Position numbers and translations under genes: made by a program. Positions 8,222-15,637 of a DNA stretch of 39,267 bases are shown here, one piece after another. The notes below the pieces were generated by a model. That model worked only from the letters and a program-made list of their open reading frames with translations, ran no database searches and was not told the DNA's origin. Every line of letters starts with the position of its first letter. Position 1 is the first letter of the stretch. The DNA lies in assembly GCA_041481895.1 (NCBI GenBank), contig JBGPCQ010000008.1:1-39267 (forward strand), read 5' to 3'. This DNA is from JAMPXD01 sp041481895 (GTDB lineage Bacteria; Desulfobacterota; Desulfuromonadia; Geobacterales; Geobacteraceae).

Positions 8222-10075
8222 TTAAAAGTTGAACCTTGCCCCGCCTTCCAGCCATCTTGGGGTGTTCTTGAACGTAGCGTCAGGATATTGAGCGCCGTTA
8301 AAGAGGTTATGGGCATTGAAGAAGAGCTCCAGCGCCAAGTCTTGAACGGAGAGAACTTTCTTTGCCAGGGTAAGGTCCCAGATGACCGCACTTTCTTTCG
8401 CGTTAAGTGCCGGTGAGGCGTTATAAAATACATATCGGCCGAGGAACGCCGCCCGGAAAGTGCGTTTGTCATCGTAATGGAGCCCCATTTTTACGATCTG
8501 GCGCGGGATGTCTTTCACTATTTCGCCGTTGTCCCGGTCCCTTGCGTCGACGAAGGCGTAGCCGGCGGAGAAGGAGGTGTTGAAGAGCGGGACGGTCTTC
8601 ACTTCAACTTCCACCCCCTGTTTTTTCAGTTTCACGAGAATTGGATTCCCGACAGAGTCGAATGATTGATGGTCTGAAATATAATTCAGGAACAGGGAGG
8701 TCTTGAGCCAGAAGTAGGGGATTTGGGTCGTCTCGACCCCTGCCTGGCAGGTCCAGACCTTTTCCTGGGTAGAGCCGGGAATGATAAGGGGCAGACTGTA
8801 CCCGCGGGCCGCGTAGGCGCGCAGGATGGTCTTGCCGTTCAGGTTCCAGGCGAACCCCAGGCTCGGGCTGGTGAAATCGCCGACCGGGTGCATCCGGTCG
8901 TAGCGGATGCCGCCGGTAAAGGCGAGAGGGCCGAAGGTGAGGGTGTCGTTGAAAAAGACCCCCCACTTGTCGCTCCTGAAGTCCAGGTCGGTGGCTGCGG
9001 CAAATAGTGGGGAACTTATGTGTGCGTCCAGCTTGTAATGATCGAAGTCCACCCCCGCGACGAGGCTCTGTAACTGGTTTCGCCAGGTAAGCTTGGCGCT
9101 CCCTCCGATACTCGACTCTTGCGTGGAACGGACCTGGAGCAGGTCGCCGGTACTCAGGAAATTAATGGTCTCAAAAAAGTATTTGTTGGCCCCCCTGAAG
9201 GAGAGATCGAGATCGACCTGCTTTCCCAACGGGTAATTCAGGGCAGAAGTGTAGAGGAGGTTATAATGGGGGTGGTCTCTGATGGCAAGGTCCACGGTGT
9301 CTCCACCTTGCCCGATGGATTCCCTGGTGTAGCCGAGGGTGAAGAGGAGGCTCCCCTGTCCCGGGAGTTCCCAGCGGAGCTTGCTGTAGAGATAGTTGGC
9401 ATCGATGCCGGTGATGGGACGCATGCCGCTGGAGTTGATGTTTTCGGCATACTGGTAATAGCCGAATGGGCCTATGGTGCCTGACGCTTCGCCCCGAACA
9501 TTCTTGGTCCCCCTCTCTCCGGCGGAAAAGGAAAGGGCGCCCCCAAGTTTCTTCTCCTCGACGGGTGACTTGGTGACGATGTTGACCACACCGCCAAGGG
9601 CCGAGCCCCAGGACGATGAACCGGGTCCTTTGATGATCTCGATCCGCTCGATGTTCTGCACCGGGATGGATGCGATGTCCGGGGTACCGTCGCTGATGAA
9701 GTTCAGAGTTACGCCGTCCTCCATGACTAGGATCTGGAACGGATCGGCCCCCTGGATGGAGAGACCGCTGAAGGTGCCGATGCTCCCCCTGTCATTGGTC
9801 ACAATGCCGGAGACGTTATTCAGAACGTCAGCCAGGGTGTGGGCCCCCATCATCTCGATCTCGGCGGCGGTGATGACGGTTATGTTTTCGGCGGTCTGGG
9901 AGATGGGCTTGGGAGCCCGGGTGGCGGAGACGACCAGGTCATTCCCCTCGTAGAACATCTCCAGGGTCTGCAGGTCCTCGTCGGGAGCGGCCAGGGCCGG
10001 TGCATTGAGGGAGGCGAGGAGCACAAGCGCGCAAAGAAGGATGTGACAGATTTTTCTGAAAATTCTATGCGCCAT
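8222..10075 (-). CDS. TonB-dependent outer-membrane receptor
   Basis: A 617-residue outer-membrane protein. The signal peptide ends at APALAA. A TonB-box-like stretch DLVVSATR is followed by the plug domain (ITVITAAEIEMMGAHTLADVL, then IEIIKGPGSSSWGSALGGVVNIVTK). Beta strands with alternating aromatic residues make up the barrel, and the chain ends with Phe (GGARFNF), as needed for outer-membrane assembly. At about 617 residues it is a compact member, near the size of BtuB/CirA types. The start at 10075 is chosen because the signal peptide begins there; the frame is open further upstream to 10192. It is the first gene of the block that continues with binding protein, kinase and regulator, and it is divergent from the geopeptide gene. 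The substrate is unknown (siderophore, corrinoid, metal chelate or peptide are possible). Confidence 0.88.
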   Translation of the reverse strand: MAHRIFRKICHILLCALVLLASLNAPALAAPDEDLQTLEMFYEGNDLVVSATRAPKPISQTAENITVITAAEIEMMGAHTLADVLNNVSGIVTNDRGSIGTFSGLSIQGADPFQILVMEDGVTLNFISDGTPDIASIPVQNIERIEIIKGPGSSSWGSALGGVVNIVTKSPVEEKKLGGALSFSAGERGTKNVRGEASGTIGPFGYYQYAENINSSGMRPITGIDANYLYSKLRWELPGQGSLLFTLGYTRESIGQGGDTVDLAIRDHPHYNLLYTSALNYPLGKQVDLDLSFRGANKYFFETINFLSTGDLLQVRSTQESSIGGSAKLTWRNQLQSLVAGVDFDHYKLDAHISSPLFAAATDLDFRSDKWGVFFNDTLTFGPLAFTGGIRYDRMHPVGDFTSPSLGFAWNLNGKTILRAYAARGYSLPLIIPGSTQEKVWTCQAGVETTQIPYFWLKTSLFLNYISDHQSFDSVGNPILVKLKKQGVEVEVKTVPLFNTSFSAGYAFVDARDRDNGEIVKDIPRQIVKMGLHYDDKRTFRAAFLGRYVFYNASPALNAKESAVIWDLTLAKKVLSVQDLALELFFNAHNLFNGAQYPDATFKNTPRWLEGGARFNF

Positions 10076-10298
10076 TGAGTTCTTAGTGCCTCTGCTTGGT
10101 AATGTCTCTGTTCGGCAGTTGAGAATTTTTTTGCAATAATGTTGGAAGTGTGTATAGTAGCCAAAAAAAAATAGGCATAGTGATAGCTTCAATGATGGGC
10201 GCTAACCTAGCAGAATCATCGCCCTTTGTCCATAACTTCGTTTTTTGAGCGGTATTCCTTCGGGGTACTGCCTATTATCCCACAAGGAGGTACAGGGT

Positions 10299-10412
10299 AT
10301 GGATACGGAAAACAATGACATCATGGTTCTTGATGAGGGCGTCGAAGAATCCCTTGGGGACACGACAACCTGCTGCAAGGTGAGTATGGCGGCCTTGACA
10401 CCACCGAAATAA
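10299..10412 (+). CDS. Geopeptide-type RiPP precursor, 37 residues
   Basis: A short gene with a strong ribosome binding site, AAGGAGG (10284-10290), eight bases before the ATG. The product has 37 residues: an acidic leader (DENN, DEGVEESLGD) and a short core TTTCCKVSMAALTPPK with adjacent Cys25 and Cys26. It is followed after 66 bases by a radical SAM/SPASM protein of the type known as geopeptide maturase. That pairing, small size and Cys pair are what support the call; homology of so short a peptide cannot be judged by eye. Leader and core borders are not known. It faces a TonB receptor gene on the other strand across about 220 bases. Confidence 0.72.
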   Translation: MDTENNDIMVLDEGVEESLGDTTTCCKVSMAALTPPK

Positions 10413-10439
10413 CCGGCCGTTTCCTATCAGACCCAGGAG

Positions 10440-10468
10440 CAGAGGAGAAGGGGCTTCCTTCCCCTCTG
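10440..10468 (+). promoter_or_regulatory. Hairpin between peptide and maturase genes
   Basis: A 12-base stem (CAGAGGAGAAGG with CCTTCCCCTCTG, one A-C mismatch) around a five-base loop. The left arm contains the only purine-rich Shine-Dalgarno-like sequence before the maturase start at 10479. No long U-tract follows, so it is more likely an RNA-processing, partial-termination or ribosome-masking element than a full terminator. It would keep maturase levels below precursor levels. Confidence 0.5.
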
Positions 10469-10478
10469 TTGCTTCCCC

Positions 10479-11774
10479 ATGCGCCTTACCACCTACCTGA
10501 AAATCTACCCCGACGGCCCCGGCCATTTCCTCCTTTATGCCACCCGGCGCTGCGCCGTCGTGCGCGTCCCGGCACAGACCCTTCGCCAGATCGAGGAGGG
10601 GACCCTCCCGGAAACCGACCGGCAGACCCTTGCCCGCCTCGGCATCCTGGTTCTCGATCCTGATACTGAAAAAGCGGAACTCCTTAACCGCTTTGCCGAG
10701 GCGAACCGGCTGAGCAGGCGGTTCAGCGCCATCCTGGTCCTGAACCTCGACTGCAACCTCGCCTGTCCTTACTGCTTCGAGGAAGGGGTAAGGCTGGGGA
10801 GCTACATGGCCCCCGAAACCGCCGACCTGCTGGTAGAGATGATCGAGCGGGACCACCTCTCCCAGGGGCGGCAGGTCTCCCTCGACTTCTACGGCGGCGA
10901 GCCGCTCCTGAGCCGAGGCCTGATCGGATCGATCTCCGGCCGGTTGCAGAGGTCCGCAGCGGAGAAGGGGCTTCCCTTCTCGTTTTCCCTGGTCACCAAC
11001 GGCACCCTCCTCACCCGCCCCGTGGCCGAAGAACTGAAGGCCCTCGGCCTGAAGAGCGCCAAGGTGACCCTGGACGGCCCGCGGGAAGTCCATGACCGCT
11101 CCCGGCCGTTCGCTTCGGGGCAGGGGTCGTCGTTTGACGCCATCATCAGGAACCTCGGCGCGATCTGGGACGTCATCGACCTTCAGATCGGCGGCAACTT
11201 CACCAGGGACAACTACCCGGAATTCCCCCGTCTCCTCGATTATCTCCTCGCCGTCGGGCTCACACCGCAAAAGCTCCGCATGGTCCAGTTCAATCCGGTC
11301 ATCCAGACGGTCGGGAGCCCGGCTCTCCCCGACTTCAGGACCGGCTGCGGCTGCGCGAACGAGGAGTGGCTCTCCGCGGCGGCCCTCTATCTCCGGGACG
11401 AGACCCTGAAGCGCGGCTTCACCGTTCCCAAGCCCGGTCCGGCCGGCTGCATGGTGGAATTTGTCAACGATCTGGTGATTAACATTGACGGCTCCCTCTA
11501 CAAGTGTCCCGCGTTCGTCGGCCGGGAAGGTTTTGCTGTGGGGGACCTCCGGAGCGGCATCACGGGAGCCGGTGCGGTCTACAACCCGGATGTCTGGAAA
11601 AAACCGGAATGTCTCGAGTGCGCCTATCTGCCCCAATGTTTCGGCGGCTGCCGGTTCCTGAAATTCGTCCGGGACGGCAGCATTACCGACGTCGACTGCT
11701 GGAAACCTTTCCTCGACGCCACCCTGGAGGGGTGCATCCGCCAGGACCAGACCCATCGGGCGGGGAAGCCGTAA
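10479..11774 (+). CDS. Radical SAM/SPASM peptide maturase (geopeptide maturase type)
   Basis: A 431-residue cytosolic enzyme expected to modify the upstream peptide using S-adenosylmethionine. Residues 1-85 look like a peptide-binding front domain. The radical SAM cluster motif is C92NLAC96PYC99F; the GGEPLL motif follows near residues 139-144. The C-terminal SPASM region carries cysteines for extra iron-sulfur clusters: C324, C343, then C378-x2-C381-x5-C387-x3-C391 and C407; C290 and C292 are additional. Sequence and context match the putative geopeptide maturase family described for Geobacter. No good ribosome binding site lies directly before the ATG; the nearest is inside the hairpin at 10440-10468. 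The modification (thioether, C-C link or other) cannot be predicted from sequence. Confidence 0.87.
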   Translation: MRLTTYLKIYPDGPGHFLLYATRRCAVVRVPAQTLRQIEEGTLPETDRQTLARLGILVLDPDTEKAELLNRFAEANRLSRRFSAILVLNLDCNLACPYCFEEGVRLGSYMAPETADLLVEMIERDHLSQGRQVSLDFYGGEPLLSRGLIGSISGRLQRSAAEKGLPFSFSLVTNGTLLTRPVAEELKALGLKSAKVTLDGPREVHDRSRPFASGQGSSFDAIIRNLGAIWDVIDLQIGGNFTRDNYPEFPRLLDYLLAVGLTPQKLRMVQFNPVIQTVGSPALPDFRTGCGCANEEWLSAAALYLRDETLKRGFTVPKPGPAGCMVEFVNDLVINIDGSLYKCPAFVGREGFAVGDLRSGITGAGAVYNPDVWKKPECLECAYLPQCFGGCRFLKFVRDGSITDVDCWKPFLDATLEGCIRQDQTHRAGKP

Positions 11775-11974
11775 GCCGCAGCACGCTCCCGCTTCTCCCC
11801 ATGGTCCCGTTCACTCTCACAATACCGGGGAGGGTTCTGTCTTTATCTCTCGAAATCGTTGTTTTCTTTGATTATCAAATACTCAAGCCTTCCACATTGC
11901 GTGCCAATTAAGTAACCAGATGCAATATCCTGATGTTACCAGAATCTGGCTGAACAGTGCGAGAGGATGTGAAT

Positions 11975-11989
11975 GTAAACAAAGTTTAC
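11975..11989. promoter_or_regulatory. Operator-like dyad, copy 1
   Basis: GTAAACAAAGTTTAC is a perfect 6-3-6 inverted repeat, identical to the copy at 12043. Its centre lies 68 bp upstream of the centre of copy 2. It probably binds a dimeric repressor or activator; the regulator is not identified. Confidence 0.55.
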
Positions 11990-12041
11990 GCTTCCCAGGT
12001 CAAATGTCGGGAAACCCTTTTACGACAGGGAATTATGAGGA

Positions 12042-12076
12042 TGTAAACAAAGTTTACAGTGTAAACTTTGTTTACA
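12042..12076. promoter_or_regulatory. Two adjacent operator-like dyads, copies 2 and 3
   Basis: TGTAAACAAAGTTTACA (12042-12058) and TGTAAACTTTGTTTACA (12060-12076) are perfect inverted repeats with centres 18 bp apart; copy 3 is the reverse complement of copy 2. The pair ends 80 bases before the DUF503 start. The arrangement suggests cooperative binding of two dimers over a promoter. Confidence 0.62.
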
Positions 12077-12156
12077 TGGAGACGCTCTGCAAATTTTTAA
12101 AGCCTTCCGGTGTTAGTGAACAATCCGGAATAAAACACACATCAAGGATATCCGCT

Positions 12157-12438
12157 ATGCATGTTTTCTCAGCGCTGTTCCATCTCCGGCTGCAGAGCCG
12201 CACCCTCAAGGATAAGAGAGGAATCATCAAGAGTATCCTGGCCAGAGCCCGCAACAATTTCAACGTGGCGGCTGCCGAGGTTGATGACCAGGACGTGCCG
12301 GGGAGCGCCTATCTCGCCTTTGTCACCGTCAGCGAAGGGCGCTCCCAGGGGCGTCGCATCCTCGAGCAGCTTGAGGAACGCGTGGCGGAGGAGCGGCCGG
12401 ATGTCGAGATTGTTGCGGTTGACATCGAGGAACGGTGA
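12157..12438 (+). CDS. DUF503 (YlxP-like) small protein
   Basis: A 93-residue cytosolic protein beginning MHVFSALFHLRL. The pattern LHLRLQSRTLKDKRGIIKSI is typical of the DUF503/YlxP family, which has a ferredoxin-like fold and is often found near ribosome-assembly genes; its biochemical role is not established. The start at 12157 is favoured because AAGGA (12144-12148) lies eight bases upstream and the family begins here. Unlike in many genomes, it is not beside rbfA or infB; it lies behind three operator-like dyads and 83 bases before superoxide dismutase. The unusual setting suggests its own regulation. Confidence 0.82.
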   Translation: MHVFSALFHLRLQSRTLKDKRGIIKSILARARNNFNVAAAEVDDQDVPGSAYLAFVTVSEGRSQGRRILEQLEERVAEERPDVEIVAVDIEER

Positions 12439-12460
12439 GGTTGCAATTTCCCCGCAAGAT

Positions 12461-12492
12461 GATACCTTTTTATGGAGGTATCGACACGATAC
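12461..12492. promoter_or_regulatory. Overlapping dyads upstream of superoxide dismutase
   Basis: GATACCT (12461-12467) pairs with AGGTATC (12476-12482), and GTATCG-ACA-CGATAC (12478-12492) is a second perfect dyad that overlaps it. They end 29 bases before the sodB start. They could be an operator pair or alternative leader hairpins; no regulator is assigned. Confidence 0.4.
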
Positions 12493-12521
12493 GCAGTACC
12501 AATCAAAGAGGGGGGAATATT

Positions 12522-13100
12522 ATGACGTACACTGCGAAAGACTATACGGGGCTCATCGGGATGCCGGGATTCAGCGAAACACTGCTGAAGAACCATTTTA
12601 CCCTTTACCAGGGGTATGTGACCAATACCAACAAGGTGCTGGAGATCCTGGAGCTGATGCTGAAAGAGGGTAAAACGGCGACTCCCGAGTTTGCGGAGCT
12701 GAAGAGGCGGCTCGGCTGGGAATTCAACGGCATGCGGCTCCATGAGTTCTATTTTGAAAACCTGGGAGGGACAGCCCCGCTGGCGGCAGAGGGGAAGCTC
12801 GCCGGGAAGATGGCCGAAAGTTTTGGCAGCATCGAGATGTGGGAAAAGGATTTCCGGGCGGTCGGCGCCATGCGGGGGATCGGGTGGGCGGTGCTCTACC
12901 AGGATTCGGCCAACGGCCGGCTCATCAACTTCTGGGTCAATGAACACGACGTCGCCCATCCGGCGGGGTGTGCCCCCATCCTTATCATGGACGTCTTTGA
13001 ACATGCCTTCATGCTCGACTACGGTCTCAAGAGGGCGGATTACATTGAAGCCTTTTTCAAGAATGTTGACTGGAAGGCAGCCGAGTCGCGCCTCAAATGA
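12522..13100 (+). CDS. sodB: Fe/Mn-family superoxide dismutase
   Basis: A 192-residue enzyme that disproportionates superoxide. The four metal ligands fit the family: His25 (KNHFTLYQGYV), His74 (MRLHEFYFENLGG), Asp157 and His161 (MDVFEHAFMLDYG). The usual WEHAYYLQY ending is replaced by FEHAFMLDYG, so this is a diverged branch. No signal peptide is present, so it is cytosolic. The start is set by a purine-rich sequence (AAAGAGGGGGGAA) before the ATG; an upstream in-frame extension lacks support. Fe versus Mn preference cannot be fixed from the sequence. It is followed directly by the first of the long palindromic repeats. Confidence 0.88.
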   Translation: MTYTAKDYTGLIGMPGFSETLLKNHFTLYQGYVTNTNKVLEILELMLKEGKTATPEFAELKRRLGWEFNGMRLHEFYFENLGGTAPLAAEGKLAGKMAESFGSIEMWEKDFRAVGAMRGIGWAVLYQDSANGRLINFWVNEHDVAHPAGCAPILIMDVFEHAFMLDYGLKRADYIEAFFKNVDWKAAESRLK

Positions 13101-13214
13101 AACGCGGCTTTTCCGCAATCTCTGCGTAAGCCTTCGGGATTACTTGTGCGGCGTAGCCTTGCTACGCCTCCGCGCAATCCCTTGACAGCCTTGACCTTGC
13201 GAAAAATCCACGTT
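13101..13214 (+). repeat. Long imperfect palindrome, type A copy 1
   Basis: A 114-bp element starting right after the sodB stop. The ends AACG...CGTT are inverted, and the centre is GGCGTAGC-CTT-GCTACGCC (13150-13168). It shares long blocks with 15471-15591, 16944-17064 and 18242-18364 (for example CTGCGTAAG, AATCCCTTGACAGCCTTGA). It could fold into one long hairpin. Confidence 0.75.
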
Positions 13215-13286
13215 CCAGGAAAAGTGACTTTAGGCTAAACACGCTGAACGCAGCACGCACGGAAGAACCCCGCCGGCATAATCAGC

Positions 13287-13323
13287 AGCCCGGCATGGCA
13301 TCTGTCATGACGGGCTTTCTTTT
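13287..13323 (+). terminator. Rho-independent terminator after sodB
   Basis: AGCCCG (13287-13292) pairs with CGGGCT (13311-13316), with an inner ATG/CAT helix, followed by a T-rich run TTTCTTTT. It separates sodB from the exporter operon. Confidence 0.65.
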
Positions 13324-13343
13324 CATCCCTTGGATTTAAACAC

Positions 13344-13377
13344 TTCACAGGTTGTTGGAATAATGATATTTATTCCA
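13344..13377 (+). promoter_or_regulatory. Promoter with overlapping Fur-like dyad before exporter operon
   Basis: TTCACA (13344-13349), 17 bases, TATTTA (13367-13372) is a plausible sigma70 promoter. A perfect dyad with arms TGGAATAA and TTATTCCA (13356-13377) covers its -10 region. Positions 13359-13377 match 13 of 19 bases of the classical Fur box, so iron control is possible. The exporter adaptor starts at 13411. Confidence 0.42.
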
Positions 13378-13410
13378 GGTTAAGATACTCTTCAGCAGGA
13401 GTGAAGCTGG

Positions 13411-14628
13411 ATGGCAGACCAGGACCTTACCGGATTGAAGATTGACAGGACCGCCGCTGTTTCCCGGCCGGCCCGGCGGATAAAAAAAGTATACTGGATC
13501 GTTGCGCTGGCCTGCGTCTTCCTGGCCCTTGTGCTCTATTTTACCGGGATAGCGGCACCTGCCGTGGAGGTCGAGGTTGCCACTGTCTCCCAGGCTTACC
13601 CATCCCAGACCTTTACCCTCCTCAACGCCAGCGGTTACGTGGTGGCCCAGCGCAAGGCAGCGGTGGCGTCCAAGGCGACCGGCCAGCTGGTATGGCTCGG
13701 GGTCGAGGAGGGGAGCCGGGTGCGCCGCGGTGATGTCATGGCCCGCCTGGAGAACCGCGATAGCGCAGCTTCCCGCGACCAGGCGGCAGCCAATCTCGGC
13801 ACGGCCCGCTTCACCCTGGAACAGGTGAAAACGGAACTGGTCGATGCCGGGAGGGCTTTTAACCGGCAGAAGGAGCTGCTCTCCCAGGGGATTGTGGCTC
13901 AGGCGGACTTTGATGCCGCCGAAGCACGCTACCACAGGGCCAAGGCAGGGGTGGCAGGGGCGGGAATGAGCGTTAAGGCTGGAACTGCGGCCCTGCAGGG
14001 GGCGGAGGTGGCGCTTGAGTACACTCTGATCCGTGCCCCTTTCGATGCGGTGGTGCTGACCAAGAACGCCGATGTCGGCGACATCGTCACACCCCTTGGG
14101 GCGGCAGCCAACGCCAAGGCCGCGGTGGTGACCATCGCCGATATGGATTCACTCCAAGTCGAGGCGGATGTCTCCGAATCCAACCTGGAGAAGATCCGGA
14201 GCGGCCAGCCGTGCGAGGTGCAGCTTGACGCCTTGCCGGGAGTCCGGTTCGAAGGGGTGGTGCACATGATCGTCCCGACTGCCGATCGGAGCAAGGCCAC
14301 CGTTCTGGTAAAGGTCCGGTTTGTCAACAAGGACAGCAGGATACTGCCGGAGATGAGCGCCAAGGTCGCCTTTCTGGAACGGCCGGTGAAAAAAGAGGAA
14401 CAGCAGCCGCGGATGGCGATTAATCCCGCCGCCATTGTGAGCGGGAACAACAGGAAAACAGTATTTGTCATCAAGGGGAACAGGGTGGTTGCGACCGAGA
14501 TTAAAACCGGCGCGAAGATCGGCGATCTGGTGGAAGTCTTGGGCGGAGTCAAGGCGGGAGAGAAGCTGGCCCTTAAACCGCTTAACAAGCTGAAGGACGG
14601 GAAGCGGATCAAGACCGCCGAAAAATGA
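13411..14628 (+). CDS. Periplasmic adaptor (HlyD/MacA-type) of ABC exporter
   Basis: A 405-residue membrane-fusion protein. One membrane anchor lies near residues 28-48 (VYWIVALACVFLALVLYFTG). The periplasmic part contains a lipoyl-like segment (AAVASKATGQLVWLGVEEGSRVRRGDVMARLE), an alpha-hairpin, the second lipoyl half (YTLIRAPFDAVVLTKNADVGD) and beta-barrel domains. It should bridge the inner-membrane ABC permeases to an outer-membrane channel; no TolC-like gene is seen in the window. AGGAG (13397-13401) is nine bases before the ATG. It is the first gene of a four-gene exporter set, each junction of which carries a long palindromic repeat. MacAB-type systems export peptides, lipids or siderophores; the cargo here is unknown. 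Confidence 0.87.
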   Translation: MADQDLTGLKIDRTAAVSRPARRIKKVYWIVALACVFLALVLYFTGIAAPAVEVEVATVSQAYPSQTFTLLNASGYVVAQRKAAVASKATGQLVWLGVEEGSRVRRGDVMARLENRDSAASRDQAAANLGTARFTLEQVKTELVDAGRAFNRQKELLSQGIVAQADFDAAEARYHRAKAGVAGAGMSVKAGTAALQGAEVALEYTLIRAPFDAVVLTKNADVGDIVTPLGAAANAKAAVVTIADMDSLQVEADVSESNLEKIRSGQPCEVQLDALPGVRFEGVVHMIVPTADRSKATVLVKVRFVNKDSRILPEMSAKVAFLERPVKKEEQQPRMAINPAAIVSGNNRKTVFVIKGNRVVATEIKTGAKIGDLVEVLGGVKAGEKLALKPLNKLKDGKRIKTAEK

Positions 14629-14753
14629 TGCGGCTTCGATAAAAGTCCATCTGCGGCGTTGCGTAGCGCCTCCCTTCACTGCGGCGTAGCGCTGCTACGC
14701 CTCGTTCGGAAGTCACTACGCGCCTTGCATCTGGAGCTTTTCTCTATGCCGCA
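14629..14753 (+). repeat. Long imperfect palindrome, type B copy 1
   Basis: A 125-bp element with inverted ends TGCGGC...GCCGCA and the central palindrome GGCGTAGCGCTGCTACGCC. It is closely similar to 16793-16913 (shared AAAAGTCCATCTGCGGCGTT and GCGCCTTGCATCTGGAGCTT). It begins right after the adaptor stop and ends 30 bases before the ATPase start. Confidence 0.75.
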
Positions 14754-14783
14754 GGGGAAATATTCAACCGGAAGAGATCAAAA

Positions 14784-15470
14784 GTGAAAGAAGCTAAATC
14801 TCCCATCGTGGAGATTCACAACCTGACCAAGTCCTATCGCCGGGGAGATCAGGTCATCCCGGTTTTGCAGGATATCTCCTTTGTTATCGACGATGGGGAA
14901 TTTCTCGCTCTCATGGGGCCGTCGGGCTCGGGCAAGAGCACCCTCCTCAATCTTATTGCCGGGATCGACAAGGCCGACACCGGCACCATCCGGGTGGGGG
15001 GGGTCGATATTACCGCACTTTCGGAGGTGGAACTTGCGCAATGGCGGGCCACCAGCGTGGGGTTCATCTTCCAGTTCTACAACCTCATGCCGGTGCTGAC
15101 CGCCTTCGAAAACGTGGAACTCCCCCTCCTCCTGACCGGGCTTACCCGTAAAGAACGCCACGAGCACGTGGAGGCGGTCCTCGGCATGGTCAGCCTGTCT
15201 GACCGGATGGACCACTACCCCTCCCAGCTTTCCGGCGGCCAGCAGCAGCGGGTGGCCATCGCCCGTGCGGTTATAACCGATCCGGCCATTCTGGTGGCGG
15301 ACGAACCGACCGGCGACCTCGACCGGGTTTCGGCAGAGGAGATCCTTTCACTCATGGATCGTCTCGTCCGTGAACTGGGCAAAACCATCGTCATGGTGAC
15401 CCATGACCCGCGGGCGGCGGAGAAGGCGCATATAATAAGGCACCTGGAGAAAGGGATACTGACGGGTTGA
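14784..15470 (+). CDS. ABC exporter ATPase (MacB/LolD-type)
   Basis: A 228-residue ABC ATPase with Walker A GPSGSGKS (45-52), a Q-loop (FIFQFYNLMP), signature LSGGQQQR, Walker B ILVADEPTGDLD and the switch His in MVTHD. The length and the FQFYNLMP/EPTGDLD signatures are typical of the MacB/LolD/FtsE group that powers mechanotransmission-type exporters. The start is a GTG. It lacks a fused membrane domain; the membrane parts are two separate proteins encoded downstream (15638 and 17075). Together with the adaptor it forms a MacAB-like tripartite exporter. Confidence 0.9.
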   Translation: MKEAKSPIVEIHNLTKSYRRGDQVIPVLQDISFVIDDGEFLALMGPSGSGKSTLLNLIAGIDKADTGTIRVGGVDITALSEVELAQWRATSVGFIFQFYNLMPVLTAFENVELPLLLTGLTRKERHEHVEAVLGMVSLSDRMDHYPSQLSGGQQQRVAIARAVITDPAILVADEPTGDLDRVSAEEILSLMDRLVRELGKTIVMVTHDPRAAEKAHIIRHLEKGILTG

Positions 15471-15591
15471 GGAAACGCGCCTTTTTAGCCAGCTCTGCGT
15501 AAGTCTTCGGGCTTGCTTCGTGCGGCGTAGCGGTGCTACGCCTCCTTGCAATCCCTTGACAGCCTTGATCTGACTAAAAAACCGCGTTTCC
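15471..15591 (+). repeat. Long imperfect palindrome, type A copy 2
   Basis: A 121-bp element that starts at the base after the ATPase stop. It has perfect 9-bp inverted ends, GGAAACGCG (15471-15479) and CGCGTTTCC (15583-15591), and a central GGCGTAGC-GGT-GCTACGCC. The arms remain partly complementary throughout. Confidence 0.8.
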
Positions 15592-15637
15592 GTTTGATTT
15601 GTTGGGGACGCTTTCTTTGCCATCCTGGGCACAATCT

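Larger units (their letters stand above)
11775..12156. other. Intergenic region holding three operator-like dyads
   Basis: No gene is supported between the maturase stop and the DUF503 start. The notable content is three copies of a GTAAAC-N3-GTTTAC dyad (annotated separately). An open frame runs through from 11920 into the DUF503 gene, but it translates the dyads and has no ribosome binding site. Confidence 0.6.

Noticed and set aside
10198..10211. GG-N10-GC resembling a sigma54 promoter before the geopeptide
   Set aside because: Only the GG and GC doublets fit; the TGGCAC and TTGC contexts are poor, so it is not listed as a promoter.
10275..11756. 493-codon minus-strand frame opposite the radical SAM gene
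   Set aside because: The plus-strand frame has clear radical SAM and SPASM motifs; the opposite frame is a GC-rich shadow.
11920..12156. N-terminal extension of the DUF503 protein
   Set aside because: It would translate the operator dyads, has no ribosome binding site and is not typical of the family.
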